A stretch of DNA of 29,489 bases from Thermoplasmata archaeon (GCA_021846695.1 JAJZWN010000004.1:19289-48777); one strand, 5' to 3'. Shown: positions 7,593-16,475, numbered from the stretch's first letter. Numbers and translations are program-made. The notes: generated from the letters alone by a model not told the origin.

Positions 7593-8321
7593 TTAACCTA
7601 TAGCCTGCAATTTTTTATTTTTCCTGATACTGATTTCATGGGAGTAGTAAAGAACTGCAAAAATACATACAAATATTACAGCGGAGATCAGGGCAGGCAA
7701 ATATAATGCTACTACAGCATCTTCAATGCACTGGAATAAGCCGAGAAGTGTATAGAATATTAAAGCATTTATGCTAAATTTCGAACTCCCAGGAAGTATT
7801 AACAATAAAACTGCAAAGATTGAAATGGATGCTATAAACCATCCTGCGAAGTTTGTGAGAGGAACACCAAAATATATGCCAGGCACTGCCCAGTGCCATA
7901 GATGTATGGAAAAGCGTGGATCAAAAGATAAATCAATTGCCACCATCAATATAGATGAGGTAACAATTTTCCCACGCCCTGCGAGCCATGAGAAATATAA
8001 TAGTGAAGACCAGAGGAATGGAATAGCCACGGGAACACCCAATAGTTCAGGGCCGAGAATTGATGAATATATATACCTTCCAAATGGAATGCCTGTATGC
8101 ACCCCTGAAAATTCAATAAAAAAGGCAAGGATGTAGGAAGCTGCAAAGAATTTCAGGGTGAAATTAGCACCTTTAAATTTTATTGAATGATAAAAGTAGA
8201 ATGGTATAAATATTACCTCCATGAAGACAGACAGATCATAAATGTGGGTAAATATGTATGCAATTAGCATAACGATGCCAGATGCAAGGTACGCATAGGC
8301 AATGAGCCATTCAGTTTTCAT
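7593..8321 (-). CDS. CruF-like carotenoid biosynthesis membrane protein (DUF422)
   Basis: This is a 242-residue protein with about seven hydrophobic helices. The family signature is clear: EFSGVHTGIPFGRYIYS (70-86), LGPELLGVPVAIPFLW (about 89-104), IDLSFDPR (129-136) and WHW (142-144). Relatives hydrate C40/C50 carotenoids, for example bisanhydrobacterioruberin hydratase in haloarchaea, acting in the membrane. No phytoene synthase or desaturase is nearby. It is read divergently from a DUF1453-like membrane protein. The two share a short promoter region, especially if the latter starts at 8406. The exact carotenoid substrate is unknown. Confidence 0.75.
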   Translation of the reverse strand: MKTEWLIAYAYLASGIVMLIAYIFTHIYDLSVFMEVIFIPFYFYHSIKFKGANFTLKFFAASYILAFFIEFSGVHTGIPFGRYIYSSILGPELLGVPVAIPFLWSSLLYFSWLAGRGKIVTSSILMVAIDLSFDPRFSIHLWHWAVPGIYFGVPLTNFAGWFIASISIFAVLLLILPGSSKFSINALIFYTLLGLFQCIEDAVVALYLPALISAVIFVCIFAVLYYSHEISIRKNKKLQAIG

Positions 8322-8405
8322 TGGATAAACATGGTAAAACTCTATTTGATACTTTTCAGGATGCCTGCCACCGTATCTTTATATATACAGAATTTATCAG
8401 TTTCT

Positions 8406-8906
8406 GTGGCAGGCTTAAATTTATCCAATACATTCCTTGGAATAGCCCTTCTGCTAATATTTTCCCGGATCTTATATAGAAGGCTAAAACAGGGAATTAA
8501 TGGAAGGCAGTATAAAACTGCAAGGCTATTCATAACACCTACCATTTATTTCCTGCTTCTTGTGTTCTTTATGGTTGCATTCATAGGGAATATAGATTAT
8601 ATTATTATAGTAATACTGCTCTGCGTTGTTGGAATTATCCCCGGATTTATCTATGGCGAGCGTGTAACATTTTTTGACAGGAACGGCCAGATTTTTTATA
8701 AAAGGTCTCCATATATACTTACCTTCTGGGCTGCAGGGTTTATGGTAAGAATATTGCTTGAATTCATTTTCCCTTCAAACCTGGAGATACAGTTTATAGT
8801 GGATACATTACTTGCTGTAACGCTTGGGCTCATTGTGGGAGAATCCATTAAAACCTACAGGAAATACAGGGAATATACAATGGAAAATAACCTTACTATA
8901 AATTAG
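8406..8906 (+). CDS. DUF1453/CcdC-like membrane protein
   Basis: The protein has four or five hydrophobic segments and a conserved-looking YKRSPYILTFWAAGFMVRILLEF stretch, split here as KRSPYILTFW and VRILLEF, which resembles the DUF1453 (CcdC-like) family. An ATG at 8331 would give 191 residues. I prefer the GTG at 8406 (166 residues), because a strong TATA-like box, TTTATATATA (8378-8387), is centred about 24 bases before it, and the extra N-terminus would begin only 9 bases from the divergent gene's start. The biochemical role is unknown. Its 3' end overlaps the convergent glycosylase gene by 4 bases. Confidence 0.55.
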   Translation: MAGLNLSNTFLGIALLLIFSRILYRRLKQGINGRQYKTARLFITPTIYFLLLVFFMVAFIGNIDYIIIVILLCVVGIIPGFIYGERVTFFDRNGQIFYKRSPYILTFWAAGFMVRILLEFIFPSNLEIQFIVDTLLAVTLGLIVGESIKTYRKYREYTMENNLTIN

Positions 8907-9535
8907 TGTTTTCCGTATAAACAATCATCCCGGAGAAAACAGGATTTGCATACAGGTGTTTTTTTGCAGAAATCTTTTCCAAGGTTGACGATCATGCCAT
9001 GAAAATTTTTAAGCTGATCTATTTCAGAAAATTCTTCTTCTGCGTAATTCCTTATTTCTTTTCTTGAAAAGTCCTTTCCATAAAATCTTTTGAAAAATCT
9101 CAGTGTATATGCATCAACGACAAATACCGGATAGTCAAGGGCATAGAGCATTATAGACTCCATGGTTTCGTTTCCAACGCCGTTAAGCCCCATGATAAAT
9201 CCTTCTATTTCTTTAATGTCTTTATTTTTCATCCCGGGCAGATTGCCATATTTTTCTGTGATTTCCTTTGAGACGGTAAGAAGGTAGCGGCTCTTCTGGT
9301 TATAGAACCCGGAACTCTTAATAAGTTCCTTCAATCTCTCCTGATCAGTTGTGGCTATTTCATTCAGGGTATAAACATGATTTTCTTTCATTTTTTTCAA
9401 AGCCTTTTCCACATTTTTCCACGATGTATTCTGTGTAAGTATAGTTCCAATTACAGTCTCATCATCAGTTTCTGAAGGCCACCATTCCAGGTTTCCATAG
9501 TAAACATACAGTAAATTGTATAGGTCCCCGAACAT
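8903..9535 (-). CDS. MagIII/MpgII-like DNA glycosylase of the endonuclease III family
   Basis: This 210-residue HhH-GPD protein has WWPSETDDE then TILTQNTSWKNVEKAL near the N-terminus, the helix-hairpin-helix LNGVGNETME (117-126), catalytic-type Asp141 in VVDAYTLR, and four Cys (190, 196, 199, 205; spacing 5-2-5) that should bind a 4Fe-4S cluster. The position of the lyase Lys of endonuclease III is Glu123. WWP, the Glu and VVDAYT together place it with the MagIII/MpgII group, which removes alkylated purines such as 3-methyladenine. A lyase function is therefore not expected. A TATA-like AT stretch (about 9550-9562) precedes the start. Confidence 0.8.
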   Translation of the reverse strand: MFGDLYNLLYVYYGNLEWWPSETDDETVIGTILTQNTSWKNVEKALKKMKENHVYTLNEIATTDQERLKELIKSSGFYNQKSRYLLTVSKEITEKYGNLPGMKNKDIKEIEGFIMGLNGVGNETMESIMLYALDYPVFVVDAYTLRFFKRFYGKDFSRKEIRNYAEEEFSEIDQLKNFHGMIVNLGKDFCKKTPVCKSCFLRDDCLYGKH

Positions 9536-9620
9536 TATACTGTTATGGTTAAATTATTAAAAAATATTTTTGTTGCATTAATTCAGTATGAGATTTAAAT
9601 ATAGAAAAAATAACCAGGTA

Positions 9621-10223
9621 TTATTTCAGGACACTCAGGGCAACAAGGGCGTCAAGGAAATATTGTATGGCAAAGCCTGCAACAAGAAGCCCGAAAATTC
9701 TTGTTATTGCTGTCATCACCTTGTCTCCCAGCAGGCTTAATATTTTAGATGAATATATGAAGAAAAAATACACGATGACAAGCACCAGAAGCACAGAAAC
9801 AATAGTAAGAATTTTTGTGAATAAGTCACCCTTCATGAGGATAATAACAAGAGATATGGCACCCGGGCCAGCGAGAAGTGGGGTTGCAAATGGAACTATT
9901 CCCATGTTTTTTGAACTGTCTACGGACGTATCAGGTTTAGCTCCCTGCCTGACCATTTCTATTCCCATGAGCAGGAGTATTATGCCGCCTGCAATTTCCA
10001 GTGCTTCTATGGATATACCAAAAAATTCTATTATAAGCCCCCCTGCCAGTGCGAAAAGTATTATTATAATTCCAGCATAAAAAACAGCATCCCTTGAAAT
10101 GGTCCTTCGTGTATCGCGGTTGAAGGAGCCGGTCATGCTTACAAATATTGCAAGGCTTCCGAATGGATCTATAACCACAAAAAGTGGCATGAATACTTTC
10201 AGGAAGTCTGTGCTAAATGTCAT
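9621..10223 (-). CDS. MarC/UPF0056-family membrane protein
   Basis: This 200-residue protein has six hydrophobic helices. The opening FLKVFMPLFVVIDPFGSLAIF and the central GGIILLLMGIEMVRQG match the MarC family, and PFATPLLAGPGAIS is another family block. Members sit in the cytoplasmic membrane; the E. coli name (multiple antibiotic resistance) does not reflect a proven function, and transport activity is only presumed. A TATA-like box (TATATATAAA, about 10240-10250) lies about 22-27 bp before the ATG. It stands alone. Confidence 0.85.
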   Translation of the reverse strand: MTFSTDFLKVFMPLFVVIDPFGSLAIFVSMTGSFNRDTRRTISRDAVFYAGIIIILFALAGGLIIEFFGISIEALEIAGGIILLLMGIEMVRQGAKPDTSVDSSKNMGIVPFATPLLAGPGAISLVIILMKGDLFTKILTIVSVLLVLVIVYFFFIYSSKILSLLGDKVMTAITRIFGLLVAGFAIQYFLDALVALSVLK

Positions 10224-10354
10224 ATTACTGTATAGTAATGATATATATAAATTGAATTTTTTTTATTTATTTAACCAGATGGTAATGTATTATTATATAA
10301 TACGCTGCGGCTGAAAAAGCAAAAAATATTATATGATTTTTATATGAGTCAAAA

Positions 10355-11494
10355 ATGAAAGTGCTTATTCTGGGCATTGACGGATACATCGGTTTTCCTC
10401 TTGCACTGAGGCTTCTTGATAGAGGATATGAAGTATATGGTGCCGACAATTTTTATACACGCAGAAGGGTAAAAAATGTAGGTTCTAAATCTGCGGTAAA
10501 GATTAATTCTTTTGCCACACGGAACAAAAAACTGAATAATGCCATTAAGTTTTACATGGGCGATGTTAGCAATCCGAAATTTGTATACGATATAATAAGG
10601 GATTCAGGGGCAGATGCCATAGTCCACCTGGCCGAACAGCGTTCTGCACCCTATTCAATGATATCACTTAAAACGGCTACTGAAACACTGGACAAAAATA
10701 TAGAAAGCACAATGAATATAATATATGCGGTAAAAGACCTGAACAGGGATATACATATAGTTAAACTCGGTTCCATGGGTGAATACGGAACACCGAATAT
10801 TGATATACCTGAAGGATTCCTGGATGTCCAGTTCCATGGAAGAAGCGATAAATTGCCTTTCCCACGGATGGGGCAATCCTGGTACCACCTGTCAAAAATT
10901 TTTGACACTTACAACCTGATGCTTGCAAACCGGATATGGGGGCTAAACGTCAGTGATGTTATGCAGGGTGTTGTTTATGGAACAAGAACTCCTGAGATTA
11001 CAAAATACAAACTCTTTACCAGGTTCGACATTGACCAGATATACGGAACAGTGCTGAATAGATTCATTTCACAGGCAGTAATAGGATACCCGCTGACAGT
11101 GTATGGGAAAGGAGACCAGAAGCGTGCGTTTTTGTCGCTAGAAGATAGTGTAGAATGCCTTAACCTGATACTTGACCATCCTGCTGAAAATGAATATAAG
11201 GTATACAACCAGTTTGATGAATATTATCCATTAAATTATCTTGCAGAAACGGTTAAAAACAGGTATGAATCAATATATGGAAAGAAAGTAAGCATAAACC
11301 ATGTGCCCAATCCCAGGGTGGAGATGGAAGACCACTATTATAATCCGGCAAACCAGAATTTAAAGGATATAGGCTACAGGAGACAGAGGTCACTGGAAGA
11401 TGAAGTCCCTGTTATGATAAAGGATGTAAGAAACAACATAAATACAGTTTATAGCCTGAAGAATGTTATAAAGCCCTCAACTAACTGGAGATAA
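10355..11494 (+). CDS. agl3: UDP-sulfoquinovose synthase (SqdB/Agl3-like)
   Basis: This is a 379-residue extended SDR enzyme. GIDGYIG (7-13) is the NAD-binding loop, EQRSAPYSM (94-102) and KLGSMGEYGTPNIDIPEG (137-154) are close to plant SQD1 and Sulfolobus Agl3, and YHLSK (177-181) gives the catalytic Tyr/Lys. The family converts UDP-glucose and sulfite to UDP-sulfoquinovose. SQD1 has Thr where Ser140 stands here, a conservative change. In archaea the product is used for sulfated N-glycans on surface proteins. The convergent neighbour is a UDP-glucose-forming enzyme type, overlapping by 14 bases. A TATA-like box (AATATTATAT, about 10326-10335) precedes the ATG. Confidence 0.87.
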   Translation: MKVLILGIDGYIGFPLALRLLDRGYEVYGADNFYTRRRVKNVGSKSAVKINSFATRNKKLNNAIKFYMGDVSNPKFVYDIIRDSGADAIVHLAEQRSAPYSMISLKTATETLDKNIESTMNIIYAVKDLNRDIHIVKLGSMGEYGTPNIDIPEGFLDVQFHGRSDKLPFPRMGQSWYHLSKIFDTYNLMLANRIWGLNVSDVMQGVVYGTRTPEITKYKLFTRFDIDQIYGTVLNRFISQAVIGYPLTVYGKGDQKRAFLSLEDSVECLNLILDHPAENEYKVYNQFDEYYPLNYLAETVKNRYESIYGKKVSINHVPNPRVEMEDHYYNPANQNLKDIGYRRQRSLEDEVPVMIKDVRNNINTVYSLKNVIKPSTNWR

Positions 11495-12203
11495 GTTTTC
11501 TGGAGAAATTATATGCCCTCCTGAGGATTTTATAATAATCATTGCTGTTTCCAATACTGAGCCAGTCTGATCTCCTTATCTTAAATGGAATAACTGTATT
11601 TCCATTAATTATGTGCCTATTTATTGCAGGTGTTAATTCTGTACCGTCCAGCAGATCCATCACATCCCTTTTAATTACATAGAACGCTGCAAGTGCATAT
11701 TTTGAAGTGGGATGTTCAGGCTTCTCCACAACAGATTCCACAATGCCGTTTTTTATATTTGCCACGCCATATCTCTGGGGGTTGGGCACTGCCATTACGC
11801 TGAGAATGGTTTTGCCTGTTGACCTGTAAAGATCAACCATATTTTTTGTTTTATTCCTATCCAGTATGAGCCCATCGCCTGCATTCAATATGAAATCTCC
11901 TAGAATGTATTCTTTAGCCAGTGCTACGGCCTTTCCATAGCCTTCCGCCCGTTTCTGGTATATATATTCGGATTTTACATTCAGTGTTGAAAGATAATCT
12001 GCTGTATGCCTGTCCTTAGCATCCAGCACAATAAAAAACTTATCTGCTCCGGATAGTGATAGATTGTGGATTATGCACTCAAGAATAGGCCTGAGAACTA
12101 TTTTCCCATTTCTGACAGCATAAACTGGAAGCATCTCTTTTCTCATGCCTTCAGGAAGGTTAGCCCGGGTTCCAAGCCCGGCAGCAGTTATAAGGGCGTC
12201 CAT
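11481..12203 (-). CDS. NDP-sugar pyrophosphorylase, UTP-glucose-1-phosphate uridylyltransferase-like
   Basis: This 240-residue nucleotidyltransferase begins with ALITAAGLGTR, a variant of the G-G-x-G-T-R nucleotide loop in the GalU style, followed by KEMLPV (Lys then Leu-Pro). NAGDG near residue 107 supplies the metal-binding Asp, and VEKPEHPTSKYALAAFYV is the sugar-binding region common to GalU-type enzymes. It probably makes UDP-glucose from UTP and glucose-1-phosphate, the substrate of the neighbouring UDP-sulfoquinovose synthase. The nucleotide preference is inferred. The last 14 bases overlap that gene tail-to-tail. A TATA-like stretch lies at about 12219-12232. Confidence 0.78.
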   Translation of the reverse strand: MDALITAAGLGTRANLPEGMRKEMLPVYAVRNGKIVLRPILECIIHNLSLSGADKFFIVLDAKDRHTADYLSTLNVKSEYIYQKRAEGYGKAVALAKEYILGDFILNAGDGLILDRNKTKNMVDLYRSTGKTILSVMAVPNPQRYGVANIKNGIVESVVEKPEHPTSKYALAAFYVIKRDVMDLLDGTELTPAINRHIINGNTVIPFKIRRSDWLSIGNSNDYYKILRRAYNFSRKLISS

Positions 12204-12287
12204 AAATGGTAATTGAATTCATTTTATTAATAATGTTGCTGTAACCGGTTCAATATAATATTAATAGTGATTAGCAATTATATATGG

Positions 12288-13223
12288 ATGGAATGTTCAA
12301 TATGCGGCGCTACTGCTGTATATGAGGTAAAATACAACGGTTCTGCACTGTGCAAAAACCACTTTATTACGTATGTGGAAAAGAGGGTGAAGCGTGAGAT
12401 ACGTGAACAGGTAGACTTTGGCAGTAAAAAAACCAGGATTTCTGTTGCAATCTCAGGTGGAAAAGATAGTTCTGCAACATTATATCTGCTACACAAAATA
12501 TTATCGGAGAGGAGAAACCTTGAACTTACAGCATTCACTGTGGATGAGGGCATAGAGGGGTACAGGAGCACAGGGCTCGAGAAGGCCAGAAAATTGTGTG
12601 AAAATCTGGGAATTGAACATAATGTAATATCATACAAGGAAAACTATGGCTATTCACTGGATGAAATAATGAAAATAGACAAAAAAACTATTTCATGTTC
12701 CCACTGTGGCCCTATGAGGAGGCAATTAATGAACAGGATATCAGAATATACCGAATCTGATTACGTTGCTCTGGGCATTAACCTTGACGATTATGCACAA
12801 TCAATACTGATGAATGTTGCAAAGGGAGATGTAGCACGCTACGCAAGGATGGCCCCCCATTCCTATACGAGGGAGGGTTTAGTGCCAAGAATATTGCCCC
12901 TGAGAAAAATACCTGAGAAGGAGGTTGTGCTTTACGCTATTTTAAATGGCATAGATTTTGACTCCAGCTGGTGCCCCTACTATAGCATGGCACAGAGAAA
13001 TTCATTCAGGGATATTATAGAAAAACTTGAAAAGGAAACTCCAGGGACAAAATTTGCAATAGTAAAATTCTTTGATGAAACGAGGAAATCAATCAGGGAA
13101 CACTATGTCAATGAAAATGTTAAGTTAAATTCGTGTAAAATATGCGGTGCACCAACTCCCGGAGAGATATGCGAGGTCTGCTCTGATCTTGAGCATATAA
13201 GGGCAATAGATAATGAAACATAG
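12288..13223 (+). CDS. tRNA 2-thiolation enzyme, TtuA/Ncs6 family
   Basis: This protein has about 311 residues. C3-x2-C6 with C22/H25 forms an N-terminal zinc site, SGGKDSS (56-62) is the PP-loop, and C137-x2-C140 plus C229 match the three cysteines that hold the 4Fe-4S cluster. CKICG with CEVC near the C-terminus forms a second zinc site. Such enzymes thiolate U54 or wobble U34 in tRNA. The usual GHN-DD motif reads GINLDD (163-168), a His-to-Ile change. I place the start at the ATG of 12288, not the GTG at 12267, because the TATA-like box near 12252-12262 then sits some 30 bp upstream and the zinc site begins at once. Confidence 0.85.
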   Translation: MECSICGATAVYEVKYNGSALCKNHFITYVEKRVKREIREQVDFGSKKTRISVAISGGKDSSATLYLLHKILSERRNLELTAFTVDEGIEGYRSTGLEKARKLCENLGIEHNVISYKENYGYSLDEIMKIDKKTISCSHCGPMRRQLMNRISEYTESDYVALGINLDDYAQSILMNVAKGDVARYARMAPHSYTREGLVPRILPLRKIPEKEVVLYAILNGIDFDSSWCPYYSMAQRNSFRDIIEKLEKETPGTKFAIVKFFDETRKSIREHYVNENVKLNSCKICGAPTPGEICEVCSDLEHIRAIDNET

Positions 13224-13225
13224 AA

Positions 13226-13240
13226 ATATTTATTTAATTT
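13226..13240 (+). promoter_or_regulatory. TATA-like box of tRNA-Ile
   Basis: ATATTTATTTAATTT is centred about 27 bases before the first base of the tRNA, between the thiolase stop and the tRNA. It lets the tRNA be transcribed independently of the upstream gene. Confidence 0.5.
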
Positions 13241-13259
13241 CTAATAATAGGGGGTCTAC

Positions 13260-13334
13260 GGGGTTGTAGCTTAGCTTGGTTGGAGCACCCGGCTGATAAC
13301 CGGGAGGTCACCGGTTCAAATCCGGTCAGCCCCA
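13260..13334 (+). tRNA. tRNA-Ile, anticodon GAU
   Basis: The 75 bases fold as a standard cloverleaf: acceptor GGGGTTG/CAGCCCC, D stem GCTT/GAGC region, anticodon stem CCCGG/CCGGG with loop CTGATAA giving GAU (Ile), T stem ACCGG/CCGGT with the usual TTCAAAT loop, and discriminator A. CCA is not encoded and no intron is present. A T-rich terminator follows directly. Confidence 0.96.
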
Positions 13335-13344
13335 TTTTTATTTT
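13335..13344 (+). terminator. T-rich terminator of tRNA-Ile
   Basis: TTTTTATTTT begins immediately after the discriminator base, a typical archaeal termination signal for a tRNA transcript. Confidence 0.5.
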
Positions 13345-13657
13345 AATACTTTAAATAATTCTATTAACCGGGATTTATATTAATCGATTCAGAATGTAGT
13401 TTTATACAGATATGTGAGAAGAGGGCAACTGTAGTTTTGCAGATGCCAGTGGCCAGTATTAGTCTGGATTTTTCAAATCATTAACATGCTTATCTCATTA
13501 TACCGGATTTTCTCTTTGAAATGCCTTATATAGTGATTTACTCAAATCTAATTCAGGACACAACACTCAAATGTGAATATATGAATTTATTGATTAAAAA
13601 ATTCAGTGCATGCCGATTGAAATGGTATATCCACTATTGCATATACAATTTGTCGCA
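13345..13657. other. Intergenic stretch without a recognised gene
   Basis: About 310 bases separate the tRNA-Ile terminator from the 3' end of the convergent P-type ATPase gene. I see no supported gene or RNA. TATA-like text (TTTATATTAA, near 13374) could start a short transcript, but nothing downstream shows a cloverleaf, C/D-box pattern or coding bias. Confidence 0.3.
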
Positions 13658-16300
13658 TCATTGCTGTAATGGCTGTGGAGGATTTTTCTTTTTTTTGCTA
13701 ATTATAATCTTTCTGAGTTCAATCCATGAACTTGATAGCACTGAAACTATTATGATCAAAACCCAATTTCTGTATTCAATGGTTGATGTGTCTATGATAG
13801 CGTGTAGTGGCGTGAAAATAGTTATAACTATGAGGGCTCCTACAACTATTAATCCCCATGATAAGATCACCCAGTTAGAAAAAAATGACCTCTGTGAAAC
13901 AGGTTCGCGCTCTGTCCTGAGGTTCTGGGCAAGGATCACCTGGGAAAGTATCCAGGTTGCAAAGGCTGCCGTCTGTGCCTGGATGATATCTGCTTCACTA
14001 TAGTATATGTATAGATATATGAAAGTAACCGCAAGAAATACTCCAAGGGCACTTGTCAGGATAGAAATTATCATAGGCCTGTCCATGAAATCTGCACCCC
14101 GTTTCTGTGGTGCTGCATGCAGGATGCCTGGTTCATCCCGCTCTTTCAAAAATCCCCAGAGCGCACCAACATCCATGAACATCTCCATTATTATAATCTG
14201 TATCGGCATAAAGGGGAAGGGGATGATCAATAGTATCGGGACAAGAAGAATCAAAATCAGAGAAATCTTAACTGCAATATAGTACCTGATGCCTTTTTTT
14301 AGCGTATATTGCATCTTTCTGCCCTCGAAGACTGCCTCTGCTATAGTATGGAAATTATCATCTTCCAGTACTATGTCTGAAGCTTCCTTGGCAACTTCAG
14401 TTCCTCTTTTTCCCATTGATATGCCAATTTCAGCTGCTCTCAATGCAGAAGCGTCATTTGCACCATCGCCAGTCACAGCAACAATTTCACCATTCTTTTG
14501 CAGTGCCTTTACAATTCGCAGCTTCTGATCATGTGTTATTCTTGCAAAGATAGATGTTTTCTCAATGGCTTTAGAAAGCTCATCATCTGGCATAGCCCGG
14601 ATTTGATCTCCAGTGAGTGTTGATTCCGCATTTTCTATGCCAACCATTTTTCCAATAGTTTCTGCTGTTACCGGATAGTCTCCCGTGAGCATTATTACTC
14701 TAATTCCTGCATTCTGACAGAGCTTTACAGCGTTCTTTACTCCTTTCCCTGGAGGGTCTATGAAGCTGATCATGCCTATGAATATCATATCACTATCGAC
14801 AATATCTCTCTCTTCCGCCTGCCCATTTATTCTTTTATAGGCGAAAGCTATGGTCCTCTCACCAACTTTTGCCACCTCATTTATAGCATCCCTGATAAGT
14901 TTTAAATCATCCTCCGATTTGACTTTATTTGAAGATTCATCCACCATTACCTTTGTGCATCTTGATAAAACAACTTCGGGGGCGCCACTTGTGTATGCAA
15001 CATAACCATCATGAACCGAATAAACATAACTTGCACGTTTTATGTTGCTGTCAAAACCGAATCGGCCAGTTATCTGGTATTCACTTTCTAATTCATGAAT
15101 ATCAAGTCCAGAATTAATTGCATATTTCAGTATTGCTACCTCCATCGGGTCTTTGTATCCCTCAGAAAATTTCTGTTCAATTTCCAAATTTCCTGTAGCA
15201 AGTACCGCTGATTTAAGAAAACTGGAGTTGGTCCCTTGAGCAGCCTCGTATAATTTTCCACCAGTAAGAATATGATTAACTTTCATAGCATTTTCTGTGA
15301 TAGTTCCAGTCTTATCTGTGGCAATAACTGTAACGCTACCCAGAGTTTGTGCGGCAGTAAGACCTTTAACAATGGCTTTCTTCTTCGATAGGGAATATGC
15401 CCCTATTGCCAGGGTGATTGTTATCAAAATTGGTATCTCTTCGGGAACTGTGGCAAATGCCATAGAAAGACCCATTAATATCATCTGATCCAATGGGTCA
15501 CCGTGCACATAGCCGATTAATGGAATTAGGGCGCTGAAGAAAACTGCTATTACTATCAGGAGCCGGGCAGTTTTATTCAATGACTTTTCTAAAGGTGTTG
15601 GAATCTCTTTATGGTTCTTTACGGATTCAGAAATTTTCCCGATTTCTGTTTTCAACCCGGTAGATGTAACTGCAAATTTACCGTTTCCCTGCACCACAAG
15701 TGTTCCGGAAACTACCCTGTGCATATTTGCACCCGGCTGGGTTTCAGCTACATCATAACTGACCTTGTTTACAGGATATGATTCTCCCGTAACAAGTGAT
15801 TCATCAATATATAAGCCGGAGGAACTTACAACAATGCCATCTGCCGGGACCATGTCTCCTGTTCTAAGGTATACAATATCGCCGGGCACTAACACGCTGG
15901 TGGATTTTTCCAGCAGTGAACCGTTCCTTAAAACCCATGTTTTCGGAGTAACCATGCTGTGAAGTGCCTGTATAGATATCTGGGCCTTTTTTACATTATA
16001 AACTTCGATTAATATCACGGCAAAAACTATAATGATTACAGTAAAGGATTCAAATGGGGTTCCTATTAGAAAATATATGATTCCAATAACCACAAGAACA
16101 AGTATTAGCGGTTCTTTTAACTGGTCCAGAAAAATCTGGAGAATACCATGTTTTTTGGCTTCAGGGATAGCATTTAAACCGTAACTTTGAATTCTGCGTG
16201 TTGCTTCTGATTCAGTCAGCCCATTTTCAACATCAACCCCGAGAGATTTGAGAATGTTTTCCACGTCTTCGATCTCGTGATTAAATGTTTCCTTCCCCAT
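13658..16300 (-). CDS. P-type cation-transporting ATPase (P2 type)
   Basis: This 880-residue protein has the full P2 layout: N-terminal cation-ATPase domain, actuator TGES (171-174), transmembrane PEEIP (286-290), phosphorylated Asp329 in DKTGTITEN, MLTGDYPVTAETIG, and the hinge TGDGANDASAL. The closest known types are Ca2+ and other P2 pumps. In helix M6 the Ca2+-ATPase pattern N-x3-D reads E706-x3-D710 and M4 has an extra acidic residue, so the ion may not be Ca2+. There is no heavy-metal domain or CPC motif, which excludes P1B. It is divergent from a NifX-like gene. A TATA-like sequence (about 16317-16327) precedes the ATG. Confidence 0.87.
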   Translation of the reverse strand: MGKETFNHEIEDVENILKSLGVDVENGLTESEATRRIQSYGLNAIPEAKKHGILQIFLDQLKEPLILVLVVIGIIYFLIGTPFESFTVIIIVFAVILIEVYNVKKAQISIQALHSMVTPKTWVLRNGSLLEKSTSVLVPGDIVYLRTGDMVPADGIVVSSSGLYIDESLVTGESYPVNKVSYDVAETQPGANMHRVVSGTLVVQGNGKFAVTSTGLKTEIGKISESVKNHKEIPTPLEKSLNKTARLLIVIAVFFSALIPLIGYVHGDPLDQMILMGLSMAFATVPEEIPILITITLAIGAYSLSKKKAIVKGLTAAQTLGSVTVIATDKTGTITENAMKVNHILTGGKLYEAAQGTNSSFLKSAVLATGNLEIEQKFSEGYKDPMEVAILKYAINSGLDIHELESEYQITGRFGFDSNIKRASYVYSVHDGYVAYTSGAPEVVLSRCTKVMVDESSNKVKSEDDLKLIRDAINEVAKVGERTIAFAYKRINGQAEERDIVDSDMIFIGMISFIDPPGKGVKNAVKLCQNAGIRVIMLTGDYPVTAETIGKMVGIENAESTLTGDQIRAMPDDELSKAIEKTSIFARITHDQKLRIVKALQKNGEIVAVTGDGANDASALRAAEIGISMGKRGTEVAKEASDIVLEDDNFHTIAEAVFEGRKMQYTLKKGIRYYIAVKISLILILLVPILLIIPFPFMPIQIIIMEMFMDVGALWGFLKERDEPGILHAAPQKRGADFMDRPMIISILTSALGVFLAVTFIYLYIYYSEADIIQAQTAAFATWILSQVILAQNLRTEREPVSQRSFFSNWVILSWGLIVVGALIVITIFTPLHAIIDTSTIEYRNWVLIIIVSVLSSSWIELRKIIISKKKKNPPQPLQQ

Positions 16301-16475
16301 ATATAAGAAGGATTATGTGCTATAAAAAAGGTTGTAATAAACATTTTTGTTTTAAAAGTTGTGCTTATAATTTTGTTTAAATATGAACTCCTGTTATGAT
16401 GAAAACATTAATTGAATTTCCTGAACTTATACTGTTAAAAGGAATTCTTTAAATGGCTGCTAGATATTTGTTATT

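Noticed and set aside
13521..14003. 160-codon plus-strand ORF at the end of the P-type ATPase
   Set aside because: Most of it is antisense to conserved membrane helices of the ATPase, and the first part shows no recognisable domain.
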